Source: Agromyces bauzanensis (GTDB lineage Bacteria; Actinomycetota; Actinomycetes; Actinomycetales; Microbacteriaceae). From it: a stretch of DNA of 64,000 bases. Where the stretch lies: assembly GCF_014645655.1 (NCBI RefSeq), contig NZ_BMMD01000017.1, forward strand, positions 1 to 64,000. The letters run 5' to 3'. This document shows, in pieces, positions 44,498-53,988 of the stretch; positions within the stretch are counted from its first letter, which is position 1; every line of letters starts with the position of its first letter. A program made the translations under genes and the position numbers. The notes under the pieces were generated by a model. It did not search any database and was not told the origin of the DNA. It was given only the letters and a program-made list of their open reading frames with translations.

Positions 44498-44887
44498 CTA
44501 CTTGAGGGTGACGGTCGCGCCGGCCTCCTCGAGGGCGGCCTTCGCCTTGTCGGCGGTCTCCTTGTTCGCGCCCTCGAGCACGGCCTTGGGAGCACCGTCG
44601 ACGACAGCCTTGGCCTCGCCGAGGCCGAGCGAGGTGAGCTCGCGCACGACCTTGATGACCTGGATCTTCTTGTCGCCGACAGTCTCGAGGACGACGTCGA
44701 AGGAGTCCTTCTCCTCGACCTCTTCGGCAGCGGCGCCGCCGCCTGCGGCAGCGGGGCCGGCAACGGCGACGGGGGCGGCCGCGGTGACCTCGAAGGTCTC
44801 CTCGAACGCCTTGACGAACTCCGAGAGCTCGATGAGGGTCAGGCCCTTGAACTGCTCGAGCAGCTCCTCAGTGGACAGCTTCGCCAT
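44498..44887 (-). CDS. rplL: 50S ribosomal protein L7/L12
   Basis: 129 residues. N-terminal dimer domain ([27 protein letters not shown]), Ala/Gly hinge, then [46 protein letters not shown]. It binds L10 in the ribosomal stalk. Downstream of rplJ by 50 bases. Confidence 0.98.
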   Translation of the reverse strand: MAKLSTEELLEQFKGLTLIELSEFVKAFEETFEVTAAAPVAVAGPAAAGGGAAAEEVEEKDSFDVVLETVGDKKIQVIKVVRELTSLGLGEAKAVVDGAPKAVLEGANKETADKAKAALEEAGATVTLK

Positions 44888-44937
44888 GATTCTTCTCCTT
44901 AGATTTCCTGGTTACTCACCGCTTGGGAGGCTCGCGC

Positions 44938-45428
44938 CTACGCAGCGGACTCCTGCTTCTCACGCAGCGCGTCGACCGTGCGAACGGCCTTCGAGAGCGG
45001 TGCGTTGAACAGATATGCGGCTCCGAACAGCGAGGCCTTGAAGGCGCCGGCGAGCTTCGCCAGCAGCACTTCGCGGGACTCGAGGTCGGCCAGCTTGCCT
45101 ACCTCTTCGGCGGTCAGGGGCTTGCCATCGAAGTAGCCGCCCTTGACCACGAGGAGAGGGTTCGCCTTGGCGAAGTCACGCAGCGACTTCGCGACGGCGA
45201 CCGGGTCGCCGTGCACGAACGCGATCGCCGACGGGCCCTTGAGCTCGTCGTCGAACGAGGAGATCCCGGCGTTGTTGGCCGCGATCTTCGTCAGCGTGTT
45301 CTTCACCACGGCGTAGCTCGCGTCCCCACTGATGGACTTGCGAGGCCGCGGTATTCGGTCAGCAGAACGGCGGTCGAGCTCTCGAACAGGTTCGTGAGTT
45401 CGGCAACCGAGGCTTCCTTGTTCGCCAT
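44938..45428 (-). pseudogene. rplJ: 50S ribosomal protein L10, with an internal frameshifting deletion in this sequence
   Basis: The N-terminus ([17 protein letters not shown] to TEYRGL) is in one frame and the rest ([16 protein letters not shown] to the end, KQESAA) in another. About nine residues expected between them (normally like TVAQLKTLR) are absent, near 45345, consistent with a loss of roughly 25 bases. L10 is essential, so an assembly or sequencing error is more likely than a real null allele, unless another copy exists. Otherwise normal L10 upstream of rplL. Confidence 0.85.
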
Positions 45429-45514
45429 GGCCACTCCTTGTGTCTCCAACATGCATCGCGGTGGCGGTGCACGGCCTCGGAGCGCTGGGCGGTTCTCATG
45501 AACGCGGCCAAGGA

Positions 45515-45552
45515 GCGAAAGAAAAGAGCTCCGGCGCAGTTGCGCGGAGCTC
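45515..45552 (-). terminator. terminator-like hairpin in the rplJ leader
   Basis: On the minus strand GAGCTCCGCGCAACTGCGCCGGAGCTC is a stable stem-loop followed by TTTTCTTTC, about 90 bases before rplJ. Its position in the long rplJ leader suggests attenuation by free L10-L12. The region 45429-45832 otherwise holds no gene and must contain both divergent promoters. Confidence 0.65.
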
Positions 45553-45832
45553 GGCCCGATCCATCGGGAAGTCTTCGTCACACCTGCGCGGGCACTTGCT
45601 TTCGCAAGACTTCGGTCGTCTCGCCCGATGCTTCAACACCGTGCGCGCACGACAACCAGCGGTCTTCGGCTCAGTACAGGATAACGGATGCCCCGCGAGC
45701 GGCCAAATCACCGGTCGACGACGCCCGGCGACTGCCCGAAGGGGCACCATCCCGCCGCGGTGACCCGGCCCCCGCGGGCGTAGCGGCATACTGTCGTGAG
45801 GAGCCGCCGATAAAGGATGCCGGCCGGAGACC

Positions 45833-47260
45833 ATGGCAGAGGACATGCGCCGAGAGGACGCGCGACCGACTGCGCAAAACGCCGTTCGCGCGGCCGCGCC
45901 CGGCGCCGGCCCGGCGGCGCATTCCCCGGGTCACCTCGGCGTGCTCCGCGCGTCCGACCCGTCGGCGGTGCGCCCCGACCATGACCTCGTCGCGCTCGCC
46001 CGCCTCGCGGGCAACGCCTCGGTCGCGCGACTGGTCGACCGCTCCCTCCTGCGCCTGCAGCGCGACGATGCCGGAGCGGCGCAGCCGACCGCGGCGCCCT
46101 CGCCTCCGAAGCCCCGTCACACGTGGGTCTTCATCATGGGCGCCGATCCACCGGGCTCGAAGAACCCCTTCTTCACGCACGCCGAGACGTTCTACCAGGC
46201 CAGGTACGGCTCGGTCGCGAACGCGCACATCGTCAGCGTCACCACGCTCGAGGCCGTCCTCTCCACCGTCACGGCCGACGGCAACCCGATCGACCTGCTC
46301 CTCATCGTCTCCCACGGCCATCCCGACGGCCGCCTCATGTTCGACCTCGGCGTGACGCCCGATGCGCCACCCCACACGAGACTGCCCATGAGCAAGACGA
46401 ACGGAACTCCCACGCAGTACGACACGACCAAGGACGCCGCCGAGCAGGGCAAGCTCACCACCGTCCCCGCGGAGGTCATCGACGACCAGACCAAGATCGT
46501 GATCAAGGGCTGCAACATCGGCCGGAGCACGCGCATGGTCGGCGTGCTCAAGGATGTCTTCGGCGGACGGGCCGCGGTCACCGGGTCGACGCACGCCCAG
46601 GAGTTCGGCGGCGGCAGGGAGCACCTCGCGGAGTACTACGTCGAGAAGCCGGGCACGCAGTCCCTCACCCGGAAGGCCCTCGCCGCAGAGTTCAAGACCA
46701 AGTACTCGGCCCACGTCCCGAACATGGACGCCAAGGCATGGACCCGCGTCGCGGCCACGGCGTCGAAGAGCCTCGACGCGGTGCCGTTCGAGGCGTACCG
46801 GGGGTCGATCGCCGAGGCCACCGACGCCGACTTCAAGCTCGTCTTCGCAACCCAGCTGGCCGAGCTCGCGCAGACCGAGGGTGCCACGTCGATCACGTTC
46901 ATCAAGCGGGTGCGCAACGGCGCCGACTTCGACTACACCTTCGGCTACAAGAAGCTCGTCGACGGTTCCGCGCAGGCGGTGGAGAGCGTGATCAGCATCG
47001 AGGCGCCGCCCGACGATGCCGCGGCCATCCAGGCGGCCAGGGACGCGTCCGGACGCCCAGCCTCCTTCGACTTCTCGGTCAGGCGGTCCAAGGATGGACT
47101 GGACACAGTCGTCACGGTCACCGCCACACGTACCGAGTGGAAGCTCGTGCACCAGGTGATCAAGGACGGCAGCGGCACCCCGATCCCGCCCCCTCCCGAC
47201 ACCGACGTCTTCTGGTACACGACGGTGACCCCGCCGCCGGCTCCTGCGACGACGCCCTGA
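45833..47260 (+). CDS. caspase-like (DUF4347-type) protein with an N-terminal GN motif
   Basis: 475 residues. Residues about 50-75 contain LARLAGNASVARLV followed by LLRLQR, the GN-x-AV motif seen at the front of proteins associated with extracellular contractile injection systems. The middle domain resembles DUF4347/caspase-fold: IDLLLIVSHGHPDG (candidate His), then KIVIKGCNIGRSTRMVGVL (candidate Cys) and AAVTGSTHAQEFG. The C-terminal part is unknown and ends in a Pro-rich tail. No injection-system structural genes lie in this window. Function is predicted only. Confidence 0.6.
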   Translation: MAEDMRREDARPTAQNAVRAAAPGAGPAAHSPGHLGVLRASDPSAVRPDHDLVALARLAGNASVARLVDRSLLRLQRDDAGAAQPTAAPSPPKPRHTWVFIMGADPPGSKNPFFTHAETFYQARYGSVANAHIVSVTTLEAVLSTVTADGNPIDLLLIVSHGHPDGRLMFDLGVTPDAPPHTRLPMSKTNGTPTQYDTTKDAAEQGKLTTVPAEVIDDQTKIVIKGCNIGRSTRMVGVLKDVFGGRAAVTGSTHAQEFGGGREHLAEYYVEKPGTQSLTRKALAAEFKTKYSAHVPNMDAKAWTRVAATASKSLDAVPFEAYRGSIAEATDADFKLVFATQLAELAQTEGATSITFIKRVRNGADFDYTFGYKKLVDGSAQAVESVISIEAPPDDAAAIQAARDASGRPASFDFSVRRSKDGLDTVVTVTATRTEWKLVHQVIKDGSGTPIPPPPDTDVFWYTTVTPPPAPATTP

Positions 47261-47320
47261 CCTGCCCGCGCCGGCGGAGCCCCAAGGCCGAACGTCGGTC
47301 GCGGGCGGTATGACGGAACC

Positions 47321-47710
47321 ATGGAGATCACGCACCTCAACCCCGCCTCCCTCTTCACGAGCCCCGCGTTCAGCCAGGGCGTCCTCGTGCGGGGCACGCA
47401 CGACACGCTCTACGTCGGCGGTCAGAACGGCACGGATGCCTCTGGGGCCATCGTCGAAGGCGGCCTCGGCCCGCAGACCGAGCAGGCGCTGAGGAACGTG
47501 CTCGCGGTGCTGGCCGAGGCGGGCGCCGACCAGACGAATGTCGTGCGACTCGCCATCTATCTCGCGGCCGGCCAGGACCCGATCGAGGGCTATGCCGCCT
47601 CGGCGAAGGTGTGGGGGCGACACGCGACGGCCGTCACGGTGCTCAACGTCGCGAGCCTCGGGCGAGGCGAGGCGCTGGTCGAGATCGAAGCCGTCGCCGT
47701 CGTGGGGTGA
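47321..47710 (+). CDS. RidA family protein
   Basis: 129 residues. TLYVGGQNGTDASG, QTEQALRNVLAVLAEAGAD and VRLAIYLAAGQD are typical. RidA-like enzymes hydrolyse reactive enamines/imines; the catalytic Arg of classical RidA is not clearly conserved in this member, so activity is uncertain. Confidence 0.88.
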   Translation: MEITHLNPASLFTSPAFSQGVLVRGTHDTLYVGGQNGTDASGAIVEGGLGPQTEQALRNVLAVLAEAGADQTNVVRLAIYLAAGQDPIEGYAASAKVWGRHATAVTVLNVASLGRGEALVEIEAVAVVG

Positions 47711-47784
47711 ACTCCGGCGACGCGACATCCGACCTCGGAGCGGAGCGTTCGGCAAGGTCCCGTGCGCGATGGGAATAGTTGATA

Positions 47785-47815
47785 TCGGTCCACTAGTTGA
47801 CTATGGTTGACCGAC
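47785..47815. promoter_or_regulatory. candidate MarR operator
   Basis: GTCCACTAGTTGACTATGG, GTTGACC and the preceding GATATC form overlapping short palindromes just before the DHA2 transporter gene, fitting control by the downstream MarR protein. Confidence 0.4.
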
Positions 47816-47836
47816 ATCGATCATTTCTGGAGTCAC

Positions 47837-49663
47837 ATGGCCAACCCTTCTCGTGCTCGCGCTTCGACGTCGACGGATGCCGCGTCCGCCGCACTCTCCG
47901 ACAACGGGATGACCCACAGGGAGGTGCTCACCGCCCTGTCGGGCCTACTGCTCGGCATGTTCGTGTCGATGCTCGCCACGACGGTCGTCGGCACCTCGCT
48001 GCCGGTCATCATCTCCGACCTCGGAGGCGACCAGTCGGCGTTCACGTGGGTCATCACGGCGACACTGCTCGCGACCACGGTGTCGACGCCCATCTGGGGC
48101 AAGCTCGCCGACCTCTTCAACCGCAAGCTGCTGCTGCAGCTCGCACTCGTGATCTTCGTGGCCGCCTCGGCGATCGCCGGGCTCTCGCAGGACCCCGCAA
48201 CCCTCATCACGATGCGCGTCTTCCAGGGCATCGGCGCGGGCGGACTCGCGGCCCTCAGCCAGATCGTCATGGCCGACATCATCAGCCCGCGCGAGCGCGG
48301 CCGGTACGCGGGGCTGTTCGGCGCGGTCATGGCCGTGGCCACGGTCGGCGGTCCGCTGCTCGGCGGCGTCATCACCGACAGCCTCGGCTGGCGGTGGAAC
48401 TTCTTCGTCGGCCTCCCCATCGCCGTCGTCGCGATCGTGCTGCTGCAGCGCACGCTGCACCTGCCGAAGCGGCCGAAGCAGAAGGTCTCCATCGACTACC
48501 TGGGCATCGTGCTCATCTCGGCTGGGGTCTCGCTCCTGCTGCTCTGGGTGACGTTCGCGGGCAGCGACTTCGAGTGGGTCTCGGTGCCGAGCCTCGCCAT
48601 GGTCGGCGGCGCGGTGCTGCTCCTCGCGATCGCGATCGTGGTCGAGTTGCGCGTGAAGGAGCCCCTCATCCCACTCGGCCTGTTCCGGAACCGCACGTTC
48701 ACCCTCGCCGTGATCGCCTCGATCTCCGTCGGGGTCGCCATGTTCGGCACCGCCATCTTCCTCAGCCAGTACATGCAGCTCGCGCGCGGCGCGACACCTA
48801 CCGAGTCGGGCCTGCTCACGATTCCCATGATGGCGGGCGTGCTCATCGCCTCCGCCGTGATCGGCGCGCTCGTGAGCTGGCGCGGCAGGTGGAAGGGCTT
48901 CATGGTCGCGGGCAGCCTGTTCATGATCGCGGGCAGCATCCTGCTGTCGCGACTCGAGTACGACACCGAGTTCTGGTATGTCGGCGTCTCGATGTTCGTG
49001 CTCGGCGCGGGCGTCGGCATGCTCATGCAGAACCTCGTGCTCATCGTGCAGAACACGACCGAGGTGAAGCACCTCGGCGTGGCCACCAGCGCGGTGACGT
49101 TCTTCCGCAGCCTCGGCGGCACCGTCGGCGTCGCGGTCATGGGCTCGATCCTCGGCACTGTCGTCGCCGAGCACATCACCACGGGCATCGACGCACTCTC
49201 GCCCGAGCAGCAGCTTGAGGCCGCCCGGACACTCGGCGACGGCACGATCCCCCAGATCAGCGAGCTGCCCGGGTTCCTCAGGGTGATCGTCGAGTCGGCA
49301 TACGGCGCCGGCATCGGCAGCGTGTTCCTCGCCGCGGTGCCGCTCGCGATCGTCACGCTCGTCGCGGTGCTCTTCCTCCCCAACGTGAGCCTGGGCACCC
49401 AGAACGCGATCCAGCGAGCGCGCAGCGACGAGCGGGCAGATGCCACGAGTGCCACGAGCGCGACCCCGTCCGAGCAGCACGAGGAGCACGTCCGGGAGTT
49501 CGAGGACGTTGAGGACGCCGTGATCGACACGGCCGCGGCATCCGTCGCCCTCACCCCCGTCGGCCTCACGCACGACCCCGCCACCGGCGCCCTCGAGACG
49601 GAGGGCGAGACGGTGGGCGAGGCATCCGTCACCACCCGCGATCCACGTGCCGATGGACTTTAG
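47837..49663 (+). CDS. MFS multidrug transporter (DHA2/EmrB-QacA type)
   Basis: 608 residues with fourteen helices and a 90-residue acidic tail. ATVVGTSLPVIISDLGGDQSAFTWVITATLL and RVFQGIGAGGLAALSQIVMADIISPRERGRY are family motifs. ATG 47837 follows TGGAGTC. Upstream, TAGTTGACTA and related TTGAC repeats (47789-47815) are a likely MarR operator. The marR gene follows nine bases later. Confidence 0.93.
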   Translation: MANPSRARASTSTDAASAALSDNGMTHREVLTALSGLLLGMFVSMLATTVVGTSLPVIISDLGGDQSAFTWVITATLLATTVSTPIWGKLADLFNRKLLLQLALVIFVAASAIAGLSQDPATLITMRVFQGIGAGGLAALSQIVMADIISPRERGRYAGLFGAVMAVATVGGPLLGGVITDSLGWRWNFFVGLPIAVVAIVLLQRTLHLPKRPKQKVSIDYLGIVLISAGVSLLLLWVTFAGSDFEWVSVPSLAMVGGAVLLLAIAIVVELRVKEPLIPLGLFRNRTFTLAVIASISVGVAMFGTAIFLSQYMQLARGATPTESGLLTIPMMAGVLIASAVIGALVSWRGRWKGFMVAGSLFMIAGSILLSRLEYDTEFWYVGVSMFVLGAGVGMLMQNLVLIVQNTTEVKHLGVATSAVTFFRSLGGTVGVAVMGSILGTVVAEHITTGIDALSPEQQLEAARTLGDGTIPQISELPGFLRVIVESAYGAGIGSVFLAAVPLAIVTLVAVLFLPNVSLGTQNAIQRARSDERADATSATSATPSEQHEEHVREFEDVEDAVIDTAAASVALTPVGLTHDPATGALETEGETVGEASVTTRDPRADGL

Positions 49664-49672
49664 GATCACTCC

Positions 49673-50185
49673 ATGACCACCTCCGACACGGCCGCGCCGC
49701 GCACGGCCTCCGACGACGACATCGCCTCGGTCGAGGAGCAGCTCCGGCTGCTCTTCGTCCGGGTGCGGGCCGTCTGGAAGGAGGCGGCTGCGGCCGTGCA
49801 TACCGATCTGCAGCCGGTGGGCTACAAGATCCTGTCGGCGATCGTGCGCCGCGGGCCGATGCACGCCGGGGCCATCGCCGCCGAGCTCGAGATCGACAAG
49901 AGCGTCGTGAGCCGCCAGACCCGGCACCTCCAGTCGCTCGGCCTCGCCGTGGGGGTGGCCGACCCGAAGGACGGTCGCGCGCGGATCATCCAACCCACCC
50001 CGCAGGCGATCGAGAGCGTCGGCCAGAAGTCCTCGCGCATGCAGCGACAGCTCTACGGGAGCCTTCGCACATGGGCGGCCGACGACGTCGACCAGCTGGC
50101 GCGGCTGCTCGGCCGGCTGACGAGCGAGGTCGTGCTCGCCGAGCGGCCCGACCCGCCCGACGCGGCCTCAGCCGACGAGGGCTGA
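49673..50185 (+). CDS. MarR family transcriptional regulator
   Basis: 170 residues. HTH: MHAGAIAAELEIDKSVVSRQTRHLQSLGL with the wing VADPKDGRARIIQ. Cotranscribed with the DHA2 pump, which it probably represses. Confidence 0.92.
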   Translation: MTTSDTAAPRTASDDDIASVEEQLRLLFVRVRAVWKEAAAAVHTDLQPVGYKILSAIVRRGPMHAGAIAAELEIDKSVVSRQTRHLQSLGLAVGVADPKDGRARIIQPTPQAIESVGQKSSRMQRQLYGSLRTWAADDVDQLARLLGRLTSEVVLAERPDPPDAASADEG

Positions 50186-50287
50186 GGGCGGAACGCCGCG
50201 TCCCATCTCACGCGCCGCACCCGCTCGGGCGCCGAGAGGATGCCGAAGACACCGTGCCGGCCGAGGAACGGTGCATTCGGCATCCTC

Positions 50288-50335
50288 TCGTGCTCCCGTC
50301 CCGTCGTGCTCCCGTCCCGTCGTGCTCCCGTCCCG
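50288..50335. repeat. minisatellite, three 16-base units
   Basis: TCGTGCTCCCGTCCCG occurs three times in perfect tandem, with a degenerate fourth copy at 50341. It lies between the convergent marR and histidine kinase genes. Confidence 0.8.
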
Positions 50336-50381
50336 CGCTCTCGTGCTCCCGCCTCTCGCGCCGCCCGCGTGGACCCGCGAC

Positions 50382-51938
50382 TCAGACGGGCAGGTCGACC
50401 GTGAACTCGGTGCGACCGGGTTCGGTCTCGACGGCGACCGTGCCGCGGTGCGCCTCGACGACGGCACGCACGATGGCGAGTCCGAGACCCGTGCTCCCGG
50501 CTCGGCGCGAACGGGAGGCGTCGCCGCGCACGAATCGCTCGAACAGGTCCTCGCCCACGTCGGCGTCGATGCCCGGGCCGTCGTCGGTCACGGTGAGGCG
50601 CACGCGATCGCGCGCGGCATCCGTCACCCGCTGCAGGCGAACCACGACCTTCGTGCCCTCGGGCGTGTGCACTCGCGCGTTCGCGAGCAGGTTCCCGAGC
50701 ACCTGGTGCAACCGCGACGCGTCGCCGATGACGGTCACGGGATCGTCGAGCACCACGACGCGCCAGTCGTGGTCGGGGGCTGCGGCCTGGGCGTCGCCGA
50801 CCGCATCGACCACCAACTGTCGCAGGTCGACGGACAACGCCGCGAGTTCGCGACCCTCGTCGAGCCGGGCGAGCAGCAGGAGGTCCTCGACGAGCTCGGT
50901 CATGCGCACGGATTCGGACTCGATGCGCCCGATCGCATGCACCACGTCGGGCGGGAGCTCGCCGCCGTGCAGGCGCGTGAGCTCGGCATAGCCGCGGATC
51001 GACGCGAGCGGTGTGCGCAGCTCGTGCGAAGCGTCCGCCACGAAGCGGCGCACCTTCTGCTCGCTCTGCTCGCGGGCCGAGAGGGCGGATGCCACGTGCC
51101 CGAGCATGCGGTTGAACGCCGTGCCCAGTCGTCCCACCTCGGTGCGCTCGTCGTCGACGGGCACGCGCTCGGCGAGCGCGACGTCGCCGCGGTCGAGCGG
51201 CAGCTCGGACACGCGCTGGGCCGTCGCCGTGACGTCGGCGAGGGGGCTGAGCGCCCGCCGCACGACGGCGGAGCCGATCGCGAGCGCGACGGCGAGGCCC
51301 GCGAGCGCGACGAGCGCGACCGTCCAGGCCAGCTGCGTCGTCTGCGCGTTCAGGTCGGCCATGGGCAGCGCGAGCACGATGGCGACGCCGTCCCACTCCG
51401 GGCGCACGGTGGCGAGCGCACGGTAGTCGCCGAGCTGCGGCACGTCGATCGAGTGCGGCTCGCCGTCGACGGGCACCGCAGCGAGTGACCCCGTGAGCTC
51501 ACCCGGAAGCGGGAGCACCCGCCCCCGTTCGGTGATGTAGCCCGCGGTCGCCTCGCCCTCGTCGGGCACGAGCGCGGCCAGGGTGCCCGCGGCCTGCCCG
51601 GGGACGTTCAGGATCAGCCCGGGCTCGGCGGAGGGGTCACCCGGGAATCCCGGCGGCTGCTCGGAGATGCCGACTTCCGCGCGCGACAACGCCTCGCCCA
51701 GGTCGGTATCGAGCCGTGCGACCGAGGCGCCGTGGAAGATCGCCACGGTCGCGATGCCGATGACGGCGCTCACGGCCACGAGCAACGCCGCGACGATGAC
51801 GAGCAGGCGCCGGCGCAGGGTCATCGGGTGACGCGGGAGCGCGGCATCCGTCACCGCCCCTGCGGCCGGAGCCGTGACGCGTGCCGTCGCCTCCTCGCGC
51901 GTCGCTGTGGCGTGGCCGGGGTCGCCCGGCTTCGTCAT
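50382..51938 (-). CDS. sensor histidine kinase (OmpR/EnvZ class)
   Basis: 518 residues. Two membrane helices (about 42-65 and 215-240) enclose a periplasmic-side domain; HAMP follows. H box ASHELRTPLASIRGYAEL, N box LGNLLANARVHTP, G boxes DDGPGID and STGLGLAIV. ATG overlaps the regulator stop. Resembles TcrY/TrcS-like actinobacterial kinases; signal unknown. Confidence 0.93.
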   Translation of the reverse strand: MTKPGDPGHATATREEATARVTAPAAGAVTDAALPRHPMTLRRRLLVIVAALLVAVSAVIGIATVAIFHGASVARLDTDLGEALSRAEVGISEQPPGFPGDPSAEPGLILNVPGQAAGTLAALVPDEGEATAGYITERGRVLPLPGELTGSLAAVPVDGEPHSIDVPQLGDYRALATVRPEWDGVAIVLALPMADLNAQTTQLAWTVALVALAGLAVALAIGSAVVRRALSPLADVTATAQRVSELPLDRGDVALAERVPVDDERTEVGRLGTAFNRMLGHVASALSAREQSEQKVRRFVADASHELRTPLASIRGYAELTRLHGGELPPDVVHAIGRIESESVRMTELVEDLLLLARLDEGRELAALSVDLRQLVVDAVGDAQAAAPDHDWRVVVLDDPVTVIGDASRLHQVLGNLLANARVHTPEGTKVVVRLQRVTDAARDRVRLTVTDDGPGIDADVGEDLFERFVRGDASRSRRAGSTGLGLAIVRAVVEAHRGTVAVETEPGRTEFTVDLPV

Positions 51939-52681
51939 CCGGCGGCCTTGAGCATGTATCCGGCGCCGCGCACGGTGTGGATCATGGGCTCGCGACCGGC
52001 GTCGATCTTCTTGCGCAGGTAGGAGATGTAGAGCTCCACGACCGACTCCCGGCCCCCGAAGTCGTACGACCAGACCCGATCGAGGATCTGCGCCTTCGAG
52101 AGCACGCGGCGCGAGTTGCGCATGAGGAAGCGGAGCAGCTCGAACTCGGTGGCCGTGAGCTCGATGGGCGTGCCACCGCGAGCGACCTCGTAGGAGTCCT
52201 CGTCGAGCGTGAGGTCGCCGACGGCGAGCACCGGGTCCTTCGCCTGCGCGAGGGTCAGGGTCGAGCGACGGATGAGTCCGCGCAGGCGCGCGACCACCTC
52301 TTCGAGGCTGAACGGCTTGGTGACGTAGTCGTCGCCGCCGGCGGTCAGGCCCGCGATGCGGTCGTCGAGGGAGTCCTTCGCGGTGAGGAAGAGCACGGGC
52401 GTCTCGGTGCCGTCGGCGCGCAAACGCTGCAAGACCTCGAGCCCGTCGATGTCGGGGAGCATGATGTCGAGCACGATCGCGTCGGGCCGGAACTCGCGCG
52501 CGATCTTCACCGCGCTGAACCCGTCGGCGGCGGTGCGCACGTCCCAGCCCTCGTAGCGGAGCGCCATCCGGAGGAGCTCGGTGAGCGAGTGCTCGTCGTC
52601 GACGACGAGCACGCGCACCATGGACCCGTCGCCCTTGGTGATCTGCGAGGCACGGTGCTGGGTGGTCGGACTCGTGCTCAT
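51935..52681 (-). CDS. OmpR-family response regulator
   Basis: 248 residues. Receiver: VRVLVVDDEHSLTELL, phospho-Asp in AIVLDIMLPDIDG, TAKDSLDDR and TKPFSLEEV. Winged helix: LTATEFELLRFLMRNSRRVLSKAQILDRVW. ATG 52681 or 52621. Operon with the kinase. Confidence 0.94.
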   Translation of the reverse strand: MSTSPTTQHRASQITKGDGSMVRVLVVDDEHSLTELLRMALRYEGWDVRTAADGFSAVKIAREFRPDAIVLDIMLPDIDGLEVLQRLRADGTETPVLFLTAKDSLDDRIAGLTAGGDDYVTKPFSLEEVVARLRGLIRRSTLTLAQAKDPVLAVGDLTLDEDSYEVARGGTPIELTATEFELLRFLMRNSRRVLSKAQILDRVWSYDFGGRESVVELYISYLRKKIDAGREPMIHTVRGAGYMLKAAG

Positions 52682-52752
52682 GCTCCCAGTATCCGCAGTC
52701 CGCTATGCGTTCCCTATGAGTTCCTTGGGCGAATGCCGAGCGATCTGCGTAA

Positions 52753-52880
52753 GTGAAGTCGCCCGGCGTTCTCCTGGCCGCCAAACCCACCGGCAACCTC
52801 GACGACGGGACTCGCGGCGAGATCATGGACCTGCTCGGAGGCCTCCGGCGCGACCACGGCCTCACCATCGGGAACGTGGG
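52753..52880 (+). pseudogene. scrap of an ABC transporter ATPase
   Basis: VLLAAKPTGNLDDGTRGEI and MDLLGGLRRDHGLTIGNV match the Walker B/D-loop segment of MacB/LolD-type ATPases (normally LLADEPTGNLD), but with the catalytic Asp-Glu lost and nothing on either side. Confidence 0.6.
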
Positions 52881-52907
52881 CGGGAACAGAAAACTCCCGG
52901 CGGGAAA

Positions 52908-53849
52908 CTATGCCCCGTACGCGGCCAGCACGCGCAGCGCGATGAGGGTCACCCACGGGTGCGGCCGGCCGGCACGGACCGGCGGCAGGTGCGTCGCCCC
53001 GGGATAGGCGCTGCTCGCCGCCCAGCGCCCGTCGTCGCGCTGACGGCGCCGGAGGATCTCGATCGCGTCGTCCATTCGCGTGTCGTATGCGATGCCGGCA
53101 TCCCGCAGCGCATCGAGGCCGCGAAGGATGTCGAAGTGCCAGCTCGCTGGATGGTGGAGCCTGGTGAACTCCGGGTGCATCGGTTCGCCGGTGTGCTCGC
53201 TGCGGAACAGCCGGTGCCGCAGCAGGAACTCGACGGAGCTTGCGGATGCCGCGGCGAGCTCATCGGCGCGATACCGGAGCCCATGGCGGAGGTACTCGGT
53301 GATGCCCTCGATCACGCTCACCGTGGTGTGCACCGACGAGTGCGTGGCGCCCGAGCGGTTCGACCGGCAGTTGAACCCGCCGTCCGCCATGCGCTGCGCG
53401 AGGATGAAGTCGACCACGCCCGCGCGGTCGTCGGTGAGGGCCCCGAAGTAGCTCAGGTAGTTCATGGCCATCCCGTTGACGCAGACATCGCTCTGCCCGA
53501 TGGTGCGACTCGGGTTGAGGCCGCCGTCCCGCCCGCGCTCCTCTGCCAGGATCCTGGCGCCCGTCTCCCGCGGCGCGGGCGTGTCGGGCGGCAGCCCGAG
53601 GTTCTTCAGCTCGAGCAGCGTGTAATGGCTCGAGGTCCACTTCGGCTGGTAGAACCCGCGCCCCCAATGGCCGTTCGCGCCGCGCGCGGCGAGCAGCGCC
53701 GCGCCGTCGCCCTCCGACGCGATGCGCCGGCGGAGGTCCATATCGTCGTGCCCGAGCAGGTCCCGGTGCGCCTGGTAGCGCACCGCCACGTCGGTGTGCT
53801 CGTCGAGAAGCCACTGGATCGCGGCATCCGTCATCTCGGCATCCGTCAT
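52908..53849 (-). CDS. alpha/alpha-toroid (prenyltransferase/squalene-cyclase-like) protein
   Basis: 313 residues. Repeated helical pairs with Gly/Trp-rich turns: GHWGRGFYQPKWTSSHYTLLEL, RGRDGGLNPSRT, MADGGFNCRSNRSG, QRDDGRWAAS. It resembles proteins annotated as prenyltransferase and squalene oxidase repeat, but lacks the DXDD or QW set needed to claim an activity. Function unknown. Confidence 0.65.
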   Translation of the reverse strand: MTDAEMTDAAIQWLLDEHTDVAVRYQAHRDLLGHDDMDLRRRIASEGDGAALLAARGANGHWGRGFYQPKWTSSHYTLLELKNLGLPPDTPAPRETGARILAEERGRDGGLNPSRTIGQSDVCVNGMAMNYLSYFGALTDDRAGVVDFILAQRMADGGFNCRSNRSGATHSSVHTTVSVIEGITEYLRHGLRYRADELAAASASSVEFLLRHRLFRSEHTGEPMHPEFTRLHHPASWHFDILRGLDALRDAGIAYDTRMDDAIEILRRRQRDDGRWAASSAYPGATHLPPVRAGRPHPWVTLIALRVLAAYGA

Positions 53850-53988
53850 CTCGCCTCCCCTGGCGGGTCGTGCCGTCCCCCGGTGATGCGTCCCTGCCGA
53901 CCATCATGCCTCGTCGCCGCTGAGGCGAACACCTCCGAGACGCCGCGTCGCCCCGTGCGCCGGGGCAGGTGCGCGGTACGCTCTGGGA

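Noticed and set aside
47945..49993. 682-codon minus-strand frame across the DHA2 pump
   Set aside because: Low-complexity Asp/Glu/Arg/His composition typical of antisense frames; the plus-strand transporter is certain.
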